Assembly: GCA_964035575.1 (NCBI GenBank)
Contig: OZ037897.1
Coordinates: 1 to 64,000, forward strand
Length of the DNA stretch: 64,000 nt
DNA from: Rhynchopus sp. YZ270_cl-10
Taxonomy: Eukaryota > Euglenozoa > Diplonemea > Diplonemida > Diplonemidae
Reading direction: 5' to 3'
A program made the translations under genes and the position numbers. Of this stretch, positions 51,970 through 62,100 are shown piece by piece (position 1 is the first letter of the stretch; each line of letters starts with the position of its first letter). Below the pieces are notes generated by a model. The model was not told the DNA's origin. It worked only from the letters and a program-made list of their open reading frames with translations, and made no database searches.

Positions 51970-52016
51970 TTACCTGTGTACCTGTGTATCTGTGTATCTG
52001 TGTACCTGTGTACAGG
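51970..52016 (+). repeat. 9-bp microsatellite (CTGTGTACC / CTGTGTATC)n
   Basis: About five units. It belongs to the GTAC-containing microsatellite set of this region. Confidence 0.8.
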
Positions 52017-52037
52017 ATATTTGTTGTGAAAGACATG

Positions 52038-52292
52038 CATTGAGGAGGGTAAGACAGTGGTCGCAGTTTGTACTTGATAGCATTACAACATTTAACTTCT
52101 CCACGGGGGTCTTGGGCCGTTCACTCGGTTATACCTTGACCAGCGGAAGATATTCTTGAGGCCTTTTTGGTCTCTAGAATATCCGGTATTCCCGAACGGA
52201 GGCGCACTTTGTGTGTTACTACGACCTGGCAATTTCCAGCAGTAGGTTAAGTAATCTTTCTTGTAAATTGTTGGATCATTATCTCCTCAGTG
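52038..52292. mobile_element. 255-bp MITE-like repeat, copy 1
   Basis: Ends CATTGAGGAG / CTCCTCAGTG, inverted with one mismatch. About 97% identical to 54255-54509. Part of a longer inverted end (TTTGTTGTGAAAGACATG) is visible only on the left, so this copy looks truncated on the right. Confidence 0.7.
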
Positions 52293-52616
52293 CATGAATG
52301 CCCCACGTGACTGGACACTTTTGTGTTTGTCATGTGGAGCTGTGGTTGCTTTTTCACGACTTTTTTCCTTGTACACCAGTGTACCGTGTACCGGGGTACC
52401 TGGGCCGAAAATACACCAGTACCCAGGTGCCTGGGTGCCCAGACACACCACTGTACCCAGAATCCAGTCTCCCACCCAGAAAACCTACTCATACACCAGA
52501 AAAGTGAAAATAGCTACTCGATCAGAAAAGTCGGCTACTCGACCAGAAAAGTAGCTGGGAAAAGTTCAGAAAAAGCCAGAAAATTTCAACAAAACGCATT
52601 TTTAGGTTCTCGAAGA

Positions 52617-52720
52617 CACTGGGTACTGGGTACTGGGTACTGGGTACTGGGTACTGGGTACTGGGTACTGGGTACTGGGTACTGGGTACTGGGTACTGGG
52701 TACTGGGTACTGGGTACTGG
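52617..52720 (+). repeat. 7-bp microsatellite (GGGTACT)n, ~14 copies
   Basis: Near-perfect tandem array. The same 7-mer in the opposite orientation forms the array at 56174-56292. Confidence 0.95.
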
Positions 52721-53439
52721 GCACCCAGAGAAAGCACCTTAAAAGCAGCGAAGGCGCAGGTTACGGGGAAGACAAGGTATGTAATTATGTTTAACTTTCA
52801 GTTACTAGTGAAGATTGAACAAAAAAATGCCGCATATTTCAACTTGTTCGTGTTTTCAACTCGAAATAAACGCGTAATGTTCACACTATTAAATAGCTAT
52901 TTTTTTACGCACCAATCATTTTGTGTCACCTCATGACATGAAGGAGGAAATAGAAACAAAGCATTTTGAACACACTTGCGGTTCTGGGGACGAACCGCGC
53001 TGCAGAGCCACTCCTCAGGTCGAGGTGTGTGCGTTTCACCACAACCTCTCCCATGGGTTTTATCGTGTGATGAGTGTTACGTTTCTATTTGGTTCCACAG
53101 GCGCTCGTTACCTGCTTCACATAATTCACCTCGCTTCACTCGAACCATTTGTGCAGCAGGTCACTCTCTCGACCTGTAGCGTGGAAAAAATCTATCTTAT
53201 TTCACGGCAATAAATAGCCTTTTTTATTAACCTCACCTTTCCCGACTACTACGTTTGTATACCATAACTTAATCACACCCCACATTTACACTTATACAGG
53301 ATCGTGAAGTCTGAACTGCACCCGCGATTGCGATGAGAAGCTTCACCGCGGTCCGACATTCAACAACTCAAAATCTACCCGCATCAATCTATTCTGAGTT
53401 TGCGGACGAAGATCTGGGTGGAGGGGGGTGGGTACACTT

Positions 53440-53680
53440 AGTCAGTCACTGCTATAGCCATTAACCAAGGGAGCATAGCTAGTGCAAGAAATTCGACTTT
53501 GGAAACCTTCCGGAAAGTCTGTCCTCTGCTTGCGGAGGACTAGACACAAGAAAATATTGCGTTCCCCCAGAAAACCAGTGCACAATTCACACTCCTTGTG
53601 GGTGGTCTTGTTGCCTTTTTGGTCAACAGTAATTTTGGCCCAGGCATGCTCTTGAAGCATGACAATTTAGTGTGTATGGG
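53440..53680. repeat. Inverted partner of 48960-49162
   Basis: The best-matching part (53440-53575) is the inverse of 49030-49162. Weaker similarity continues to GGCATGCTCTTGAAGCATG, matched by CTTCAAGAGCATGCC near 48990. Confidence 0.75.
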
Positions 53681-54218
53681 GCAGGGTGTTGTTTTGTTCT
53701 GAATTCTCTTTGTTATAACATCTAAGTCAATCGCGGGTGGTGGTTTGTGTAGCGTGAGGCACTCTTTTTAACAAACTTCCTGCGGCTGCTAAAGTGTTAT
53801 TTCTTCGGATTTAACAACGTACAGCGTAACATAGTGGATTAGCCTGGTCGACACAACCTTTGATAGCTATGGGATAACCAACCCCCTTCGACCCCTCGTG
53901 GGTTCACTGAACAAGCCCTAGTGGTAGTTAAACGCGATTGACATTTACATTCCTAAAGATGAAAGAACAAGACAACACTTCTGTACCCGCGCATCAAAAT
54001 TGTGGAAAACTTTGCACCCCAAACACCCTCAACAACGCCCGCCAAAAGGCGCCCCTTGTTGCTGGGACTTGGTTCTCATTGATACACTGCACAGCAGGCA
54101 TTCCTCTGAGTCCAACGCAGTTTGGCCTGTCTGCAGCGTTGCACCGAAGGTGCACGAAGACAGGGTCTGGTGGTAAATTTTGCGTCTCGCATTCCCTCAG
54201 GGAAGTTTAAAAACTCTT

Positions 54219-54545
54219 GAGCTCGGTTTGTTGTCAAAGAAATATTCCACCATGTATTGAGGAGGGTAAGACAGTGTTCGCAGTTTCTACTTGATAGCAT
54301 TACAACATTTAACTTCTCCACGGGGGTCTTGGGCCGTTCACTCGGTTATACCTTGACTACCGGAAGATATTCTTGAGGCCTTTTTGGTCTCTAGAATATC
54401 CGGTCTTCCCGAACGGAGGCACACTTTGTGTGTTACTACGACCTGGCAATTTCCAGCAGTAGGTTAAGTAATCTTTCTTGTAAATTGTTGGATCATTATC
54501 TCCTCAGTGCATGGTGGAAGACGTCTTTGACAACTAACCGAGCTC
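54219..54545. mobile_element. 327-bp MITE-like element, copy 2 (full length)
   Basis: Terminal inverted repeats of ~45 bp with few mismatches start GAGCTCGGTTTGTTGTCAAA on the left and, on the complement of the right end, GAGCTCGGTTAGTTGTCAAA. The inner 255 bp (54255-54509) match copy 1. No coding capacity. Confidence 0.8.
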
Positions 54546-56173
54546 ACGACTTTTTTCGGTATGTAACTTGGGATAGGCCCACATGATCATGGTCTATCAT
54601 GTGGTACCTGTGTACCACTCGGTTTGCTCCCAGGGCTTTTCGACCAGCAGTCACACATCCAAACAGTGATTTCCCACCTTAGACCACGTAATTACGTACC
54701 CTAGGGTCCGTAATTACGGACCCGGGTCCGCACTTGAGGGTCCGTAAAGAGGGTCCGTAAAATTTACGGACCCTCGGGTGTGTGGACCCCGCCGTGTGCT
54801 AACGTTTTTTATGTAATTTTTATTATTTTTTCGCCGGTGGGCCATTTCAGTGGTGACCCACACGCTGTGCCACCCCAAAAATGGGTTTCCGGGGGTTTTT
54901 GGGGGGTTTTGCGGCAAAAAACGTGAAAAAACGAAAAAAAATGCCGTTTTATTGGTGTTTTCATGATTTTGTACTGTATACAGCCTATGATTGGAGGAAT
55001 TTGACATATTTGACTAAATAATTCAAACCAAGATCGGTTCGAAGGGTCCAAAAGGGTGCAGCTCGTCGAAATCAGGCCCACAGGACCCCCAGGAGTACGA
55101 TTTACACCCGAGAGTGACCCCAAGAGGCCTCTGGCGGCCTTAATTTGGCATTTTCTGCCTTCCCCCCACAGCCGTGCATTTCGATGCGCAGCTGAAGCAC
55201 TTCATCAGGACACGCATGCACACACCCCTGATCCACTCCCCATACACGAACCTCCTCACGAACTCAGCAGCATCCTCAGACGCTTTTTGTGAGTGGGAGG
55301 TCGTTTTTTTATTTGTTACGCCTGTCAGGGGAGGAGAAGGTGGGCAGTGAGGGGGGAGGGGAGAGGGGGGTACTTTACACGCATACGCACGGGTTCAGGG
55401 GGTCATATTCGACTCAATATTTCAAACCAAGATCGGTTAGAGGGGCCCAAAAGGGTGCAGCTCGTCGAAACCAGGCCCACAGGACCCCCAGGAGTACGAT
55501 TTCCACCGGAGAGTGACCCCAAGAGGCCTCTGGTGGCCCTAATTTGGCATTTTTTAGCCCACAACCGGCCCTACCCCCCTCTCTGGGGGGGAGGGCAAAT
55601 TTTCACTCCTTTTCCCCATTTCTCGTGCTTCTGAGTCCTCAAAAGGGTAAAAAACCGGTTCCGTTGGGTCCGCAGACCATTTTTGGGGGGGGTATGTACC
55701 CAAATTTGCATCATACCCTACTTTATGTGATGGCCAGGGGAAAAGTCCTGGACTGGACAAGGGGGTGGACAAGGGGGTCAGAGGCACTTTTTTTGACTCA
55801 AAAACTCAAAAAAAATCATTTGCAAGTGGTACAGAAGCCTGTTGGTCGTTGAAATCAGGTCCACAGGACCCCTGGGACCCGATTTGCACCAGAGAGTCAC
55901 CAAAATAGACCTCTGGTGATCCAAAAAAATCAATTTTTTTGCTAAAAAACCATTTTTGCCCATTTTGGGGTAAAAGTCCATTTTTCACTAATTTTCCCCA
56001 TTTTTGGTATTTCTGAGCCCACCAAAGTGTAAAAAAATGGTTTCTTTGGATCCTCCGAACATTTTTGGGGTGGGTATGTGTCTAGTTTTCCACGGGAAAC
56101 GAGTTTCTGTGTTGCAAAAAATTTTTATTTCACTTTTTGTGAGGACAATCCGCCCCCCTAGGCATACATAGGT

Positions 56174-56292
56174 AGTACCCAGTACCCAGTACCCAGTACC
56201 CAGTACCCAGTACCCAGTACCCAGTACCCAGTACCCAGTACCCAGTACCCAGTACCCAGTACCCAGTACCCAGTACCCAGTACCCAGTACCC
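56174..56292 (+). repeat. 7-bp microsatellite (AGTACCC)n, 17 copies
   Basis: Perfect array which passes without a break into the 5-bp array (AGTAC)n by loss of CC. Confidence 0.97.
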
Positions 56293-56707
56293 AGTACAGT
56301 ACAGTACAGTACAGTACAGTACAGTACAGTACAGTACAGTACAGTACAGTACAGTACAGTACAGTACAGTACAGTACAGTACAGTACAGTACAGTACAGT
56401 ACAGTACAGTACAGTACAGTACAGTACAGTACAGTACAGTACAGTACAGTACAGTACAGTACAGTACAGTACAGTACAGTACAGTACAGTACAGTACAGT
56501 ACAGTACAGTACAGTACAGTACAGTACAGTACAGTACAGTACAGTACAGTACAGTACAGTACAGTACAGTACAGTACAGTACAGTACAGTACAGTACAGT
56601 ACAGTACAGTACAGTACAGTACAGTACAGTACAGTACAGTACAGTACAGTACAGTACAGTACAGTACAGTACAGTACAGTACAGTACAGTACAGTACAGT
56701 ACAGTAC
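56293..56707 (+). repeat. 5-bp microsatellite (AGTAC)n, ~83 copies
   Basis: Perfect pentanucleotide array of ~415 bp. Open frames read across it are artefacts. Confidence 0.98.
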
Positions 56708-57112
56708 TGCTGAATAACGTTATTCCAAAATAACACTTGTTATAACGTTATCGATAACGTTATAACACCCACAGTATGTCTTATAATAGGCTAATATTGG
56801 GCTAATAGCCTATTATATGCCATCTTAGACGTAGGCTGCAGTCGGTGCTGTAACATACACCTCACTCACGCTCATCAGTGAAAAAACACAAGAGAAATAA
56901 GTTGTGTTGTGTCTGTAACGGAGTTGGCCTTAAATTTTGGATTTTTCGGATTTGTTTAACGGGTTAAGCCAGCTACCACCGTACCACCAGTGGTAGCTGG
57001 GAAGGACTGGAATAGGCTAATAAAATATTAGCCTATTCCAGTTTCATTAGCCTATTCTATAAGGCTTAAATAGGCTAATATCCTATTAGGCTTTATTAGC
57101 TTATCAGCTATG

Positions 57113-57232
57113 GTATACTGTGTATACTGTGTATACTGTGTATACTGTGTATACTGTGTATACTGTGTATACTGTGTATACTGTGTATACTGTGCATACT
57201 GTGTATATTGTGTGTACTGTGTGTACTGTGTA
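57113..57232 (+). repeat. 9-bp microsatellite (GTATACTGT)n
   Basis: About nine perfect units, then four degenerate ones (GTGTACTGT and similar). Confidence 0.93.
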
Positions 57233-57298
57233 GTGCGGAAATTGACCAAAAAATGAGAACTTGCCTGTCGCCACCCCATAATAAATGTTATTCGCATG

Positions 57299-57345
57299 TC
57301 ATTCGCATCCTGTTCGCATTGGCCAATGCGAACAGGATGCGAATA
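57299..57345. other. Near-perfect palindrome centred on TTGGCCAA
   Basis: ATTCGCATCCTGTTCGCATT meets GGCCAATGCGAACAGGATGC as a ~22-bp-arm palindrome. The right arm then recurs as two direct copies (AATGCGAACAGGATGCGAAT). Confidence 0.88.
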
Positions 57346-57697
57346 CCCAATGCGAACAGGATGCGAATGATGCGAATGAGCCGTTCGCACGCTATGTATG
57401 CCTAGGGGGGGGGGGGGGGGGGGGGGGAAAGGGCAATCACACAGATTAAATGTATGATTTTTTTGTTGTTGGGAAGCCTCTTTTTTACTTTCAACGGATG
57501 TCATCCGTCCGATTTTGAGAAACCCCCCCCCTCCCCCCCCGGAGAAGATTGTAAATTTGGCAACCTGAAGTTTTCGGCTTTTGGACAGACGTAAAAAAAT
57601 TCGAAAACCAGCGGAAGTGGATTTCCGAGCTCCCCGCTTTTCACCACAAAAAAAATCGACCACTTTAGTGGAGTAGAAGTTAATTTAAAGTGGCTCC

Positions 57698-58066
57698 AGT
57701 ACACAGTACACAGTACACAGTACACAGTACACAGTACACAGTACACAGTACACAGTACACAGTACACAGTACACAGTACACAGTACACAGTACACAGTAC
57801 ACAGTACACAGTACACAGTACACAGTACACAGTACACAGTACACAGTACACAGTACACAGTACACAGTACACAGTACACAGTACACAGTACACAGTACAC
57901 AGTACACAGTACACAGTACACAGTACACAGTACACAGTACACAGTACACAGTACACAGTACACAGTACACAGTACACAGTACACAGTACACAGTACACAG
58001 TACACAGTACACAGTACACAGTACACAGTACACAGTACACAGTACACAGTACACAGTACACAGTAC
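57698..58066 (+). repeat. 7-bp microsatellite (AGTACAC)n, ~52 copies
   Basis: Essentially perfect ~369-bp array with short inverted flanks. Open in several frames on both strands; not coding. Confidence 0.98.
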
Positions 58067-58285
58067 AGTGAAGTCAATTTAAAGGCTCCATGGGTCTTTA
58101 TACAGTAACGTATAGGGGTCGGCTCCACCAAAAGTTGCGTACCGTGGAGTGTGTTCCTGAATAAAAAAAATGGTCGGAATTGAAAGATTCGTAAAAAAAA
58201 AATCCAAAGGAAAAAAATCGAAAACCTTCTTCAAAAGAAATCCAACTTAGAGACACCACTGTGCTGCGACCCAAAGAGGAGGTTT

Positions 58286-58309
58286 TCTTAAGGAATTCCT
58301 TAAGAAACC
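58286..58309. other. 24-bp perfect palindrome
   Basis: Self-complementary about GAATTC: half-site TTTCTTAAGGAA and its inverse, inside F6. Function unknown. Confidence 0.9.
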
Positions 58310-58609
58310 TGCGTAGAAACGTTCCCAAAGGGGGTACCACAGCCAAAAATCACCTAACCATCCACAGAGGCATAAAAAAAATCGTGCGACCCCGGAATTG
58401 AACGTTTCGTAACCGATCTTTCCAAATAAATAAAATTCGAAAAAAAAATTTTTGAAGAAAATTCATAAAATCCATGTGACCACGGTTTTGTACTAGACCC
58501 CCCCGTTGCCAAATTACCAAACTTGTCCGCTCACCCCCCCGGAGACCCCCCCCCTCCCCCCCCCGGATGACATCCGTTGAAAGTAAAAAAGAGGCTTCCC
58601 GTTGTGAAA

Positions 58610-59125
58610 AAGAAAAAAAAAATATCCCAGTTCCTGTGAAAAAAGGTGAGGGTAGAGATGTGCGCGGTGCACCACTAAGCAAAACATTAAAATGGTATCA
58701 AGAGCATCTGTCCGTCCGAGTCGTCAGAGCAGTGGTCCAGTTCTTTGTACGCACTTCCATTTGATGTCTGCAGCAGCAGAGTTTGGAAAGTGGGTAGGAC
58801 CTGTTGGGGGTGTTTTAGCGGAATGACTTGACAAGAGTTGTGTGAGAGATTATCATGTTAATACCGAGGCACAGGTAACGCACGGAAGTGCAGAGCCTGA
58901 AAATTAAACCGCAAAGCAACGACTATCACAGCGAACAAGTACAGTGATGGAAAGATAGAAAAAAAAAGAACTTTGAAAAGAGAGTTAAAAGAGTAGTTGA
59001 AACGTGCCAAAACGCATCTCAGTCGATCCCATGCAAAGGGTGGGACGTGAGTTAAAACCCGTTTAAAGTCCCTGAAACCGATGAGTGATAAACCCCAAGC
59101 TTGTTAACCCTTATCTGCTGAGCTA
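58610..59125. other. Intergenic stretch 3' of the spliced gene
   Basis: About 515 bp of mixed composition between F6 and the stop codon of the receptor-like gene. I see no gene, repeat or clear polyadenylation signal. Confidence 0.55.
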
Positions 59126-62100
59126 TCAATGCTTTTCTCCCGAGTGACGCCTTGAATGACTTCTCGTTTTTGAGTTCCTCTGCAATAATTTTTTGACGTT
59201 TGCTACAAAAGACCTGTCCGTGAGAATTACAACCCCGTGTGCATCTCTACTCAAGTGCAGCTTTGGGTCAAACAAGAGCGTGCCACGGACCCCCTCAGCA
59301 GAGTAAGCTGCGTATTTCGCTTCAGAAGTGCGCTCTTCAATAGAGCCGCAGTTGTGTATTGCGATATTGCCACGCACAAAGGGTATCGTACCCTCGCACC
59401 CAGAATGGACCACGAGCGACTGCGCCCTAGCTTCCAACTGCTGCAGAAGTGTAGAGTACCCTTCTGAGATGTACCGATGCGAGGAGTCTGGGATGGACTT
59501 CTGCACCTTCCCGACCAAGGCAAACGCGAGGTGCCGGTCGTTCGTCCCAGATATGCCGAACTGTGGGATGCCGGCAAGCATGTCGTACCCCTTGCGAGAT
59601 AACGCCCATCCGAAGTCGCAGTCTGCCGCTGCATAGTGCTCCTCGCTTGCCTGTGCATCTTCTGTGACGGCTGCAAGGCTCTTAGTGGTCTGCACCGCTG
59701 CGTTGTCTGCGGGTTTGTGTTTACTGGGTATGACAAAGTGAGCCTCCTCGTAGAGCTGCACTACAGGGTGCTTCTTAAGCAGGGCGAGTGTTTTCTTGGC
59801 CCAGTCGCGGTCGCTGAACATCTGCACGCCGTCAACCCAGCAGACGTAGCGCCAGTTGCTTGGGAGCGCCTGCTCAATGGCAACGTTGACAAGGTTCTCC
59901 CTGAGCCAGATTCTGTGCGCCCCGCGTACCTGCACCTCGTACTTCGTGTTGGGTTCCGTAAAGCAGTACTCTGCCTGCCCCGGGAAAAGACACTCAATAA
60001 CAACAACCTGCACACACGAGGCACGCTCCACACGGCGTCGGAACTCCTTGAAGGCGTGCGTCTGCTCCTTGCAGCCGGTTGGGTTGCTTGCGACGAGGAC
60101 GACGAAGAGCGTCTTCGAGGTGTGCACGGTATGCTTCTTCGGCTCCTCCTCTTGGTTCTCCTCCTTGCCCTTGCCACGCGGCGTATCAGCAGCGGACGCA
60201 GTGGCGTTCTTCGAACTGCGCGAGCCCTTCCCGGAGTTCTCACTGTTGTCGCAGGAGACGGTTGTTGTGTTGAGATTGTCGATGTCCTCCTTTGGCTTTG
60301 CATCCGGGATCGACATGCACGAAGCACGACTGTCGAGGGTTGAGGGCACACGCTCCATGTGTGCGCTGTACGTCTGTGTCAGCGGCGACGGTGTGATCTC
60401 AATCTGCGGCGGACCTGCACCTCCTGCGGGGGGGTGCAGGGGAGGCAACCCTGACGACATGGGCGTGGAACCTGTCACCCTTGCGTGCTTCTTTGGCGGT
60501 GCCTCCACGTCCACGTGGACCTCCTCTTCTTCTGGGGGGATGTGCGAGGGGTGGTTGTTGGCCCCGAGAGGCGCAGGCTCTGGGAACCGCGGGCTGGCGT
60601 TGTTGACTGCACACAGCTCGCCGGCAGCGGTGCGGGGGATGCGGTTGAGTGCCCAGAGGCCTGCGACCTTGCCTGCTGTGGTGGGGCGTATCTTCCATGC
60701 GACGACGATGATGGCGACAACGACAGCGACGCAGAGTGGCCCGATGATGACGGGCAAGATCGACAGCGTGCCCGATGCAGCCACAAAATACTTGCGCGGC
60801 TCGCACTCATGCCCCAAATAGCTGTAGTGAAGTATGGATGAGGAGGGTGAGGAGGGACAGATGCATACCACACGTCAAGGTCAAGAACACGCACCTTCTG
60901 GAACGGCTGCTCCTGAAACCGGATCAGCGTCGCCGCACGCTGCTTCGTCTCTTCGTTTGTTGCTGTGGTTTGTTTTGTGGAAACAATTCATGTGTTTTAG
61001 GAGGTGGACATACTCGTCAGCTTGAACTCCACTGTGACGGTCTTTTTGATGTCGTCAACCCTGTCGTCCATGATGTGGAAGAGCGATGGGTTGTTCACGG
61101 CTGCTGCGAGGAACTCGCGCAGCGCTGCGACGAAGAGGTCGAGCGGCTCTGTCTCCTCGTACTGCCGCAGGAGCACGACGTAGAAGTCAATCTGCTTTGT
61201 TGTGTCGGTCACGTTCGGTAGTGCGACGTGTGGGATGTACTCGCAGCCCCACAGCGCAGATACCTTACAACTCGCTGCGCCAGTGAACGACGCAATCGCA
61301 GCCTGCAGTGGCAGCGCAGGTGGTGTGTGCTGCACACGCGAGAAGTTCGCCTCATTGACAAGAGTGCACTCCTGCAAAGCCACGTCGTAGTTGTAGAACG
61401 TGCAGGGCGCGGCAGAGGGGTCTGGTGTGCGCCACTCCTCCTCGTGTGGGGTGAAGCCGCGCCTGTTCGTGCGCTCGCCAGCACGGCACAGCGCACTGCA
61501 GTCAGCGACGGAGGAGACGTTCACTGTCGTCGTGTTGAGTCCTTCAGCTAGGAAGGAAGCGGCGTGCGACACACCAGGCACCTCGCACGTCTCTGCCCCA
61601 CAGCACAGAACGTCGTCGCTCGTCTCTCTGCGTGGGTCGAAGCGCGAAAACGGCGGCAGGCGGAGCGAGCCGCCACCGACACCCAGACGCACCTGCACAC
61701 GCGACGTACAGCTCTCTGCGAAGTTTGCTGCAAGCGTGCCGCCCAGCTGCGACGCGTCTGCACGCGCGAAGCTGACAAATTCGTGTGCAAAGTCGGACAC
61801 CGCAACCCACCTCACGATGGAGCTGCTGTTCTGCACCGTCTCCGCAAGCAGGTCTGCGAACTCGCCGACCTTCAGGAAGTTCGAGCGTGAGCTGCGCAAC
61901 TCATCACCACTCTGAGCAAGCGGCGTGTAGTGTGCGTAGCCCTCCAGGAAGGCATAGCACACCTCCGCCGCCGTGCACAGACGCCGCCCCTGCGCCTCGC
62001 AGATGGTTGCTGCGTCCTCCCAGCGCAGCTCCCCACCAAACTTGTCTTTGTTCGCCTTCATGTACGTGACACTGCCACGACGCCTACTGTACAGTACTGC

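Larger units (their letters stand above)
51491..54797. mobile_element. Nested inverted-repeat element F4
   Basis: The left end GGGGGGCGGATTGCACGGCG continues GGGGTCCGCACACC...GAGGGTCCGTAAAA (to 51541). The right end 54757-54797 is the inverted copy, but without the outermost G6CGGATTG part. The interior carries the two MITE copies and a 7-bp microsatellite. No gene is supported; open frames at 52,9xx-53,2xx and 53,9xx-54,2xx are short and unrecognised. Confidence 0.6.
46625..56158. mobile_element. Large foldback cluster F2 with 1.36-kb inverted arms
   Basis: The arms 46625-47984 and 54798-56158 are inverted copies of 1,360 and 1,361 bp at high identity. Outer ends are GGGGGGCGGATTGTCCTCAC and its complement, with TA at 46623-46624 and 56159-56160. 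The 6.8-kb interior holds further inverted-repeat elements (F3, F4, two MITE copies) and no convincing gene. The left arm ends in CAATCCGCCC, the complement of its own start, so each arm may be one complete smaller element and the whole a nested pile-up. Confidence 0.8.
56161..57402. mobile_element. Foldback element F5, TA-flanked, filled with microsatellites
   Basis: Ends GGCATACATAG / CTATGTATGCC, perfect 11-bp inverted repeats, with TA at 56159-56160 and 57403-57404. The left TA is shared with F2. The interior holds three microsatellites and AT-rich palindromes (GATAACGTTATAAC near 56750; AGGCTAATA/TATTAGCCT around 56780-57090). It is non-coding; the long open frames reflect 5- and 7-bp repeats. 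Confidence 0.75.
57475..58606. mobile_element. Foldback element F6
   Basis: Inverted ends match over ~36 bp: GGAAGCCTCTTTTTTACTTT...CAACGGATGTCATCCG at ~57475-57515 and its complement at ~58565-58606, followed on each side by a C-rich or G-rich run. A second inverted pair immediately flanks the internal microsatellite (AATTTAAAGTGGCTCCA / TCAATTTAAAGGCTCCA). Two diverged direct repeats (58,160 and 58,376 regions) fill the rest. No gene. Confidence 0.65.

Noticed and set aside
52038-54509. The 255-bp direct repeats as LTRs of a retrovirus-like element.
   Set aside because: Their ends are inverted repeats typical of MITEs, not TG...CA; no primer-binding site, polypurine tract or gag/pol sequence lies between them.
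46625-56158. The long inverted arms as termini of a Polinton-type virus-like element.
   Set aside because: No polymerase, integrase, capsid or ATPase frame is present inside, the interior is only 6.8 kb of nested repeats, and the flank is TA rather than the 6-bp duplication expected for that family.
56158-58131. Tyr/Cys/Val repeat proteins (130-203 codons) in the microsatellite block.
   Set aside because: They are translations of 5- and 7-bp repeats, open in several frames on both strands.
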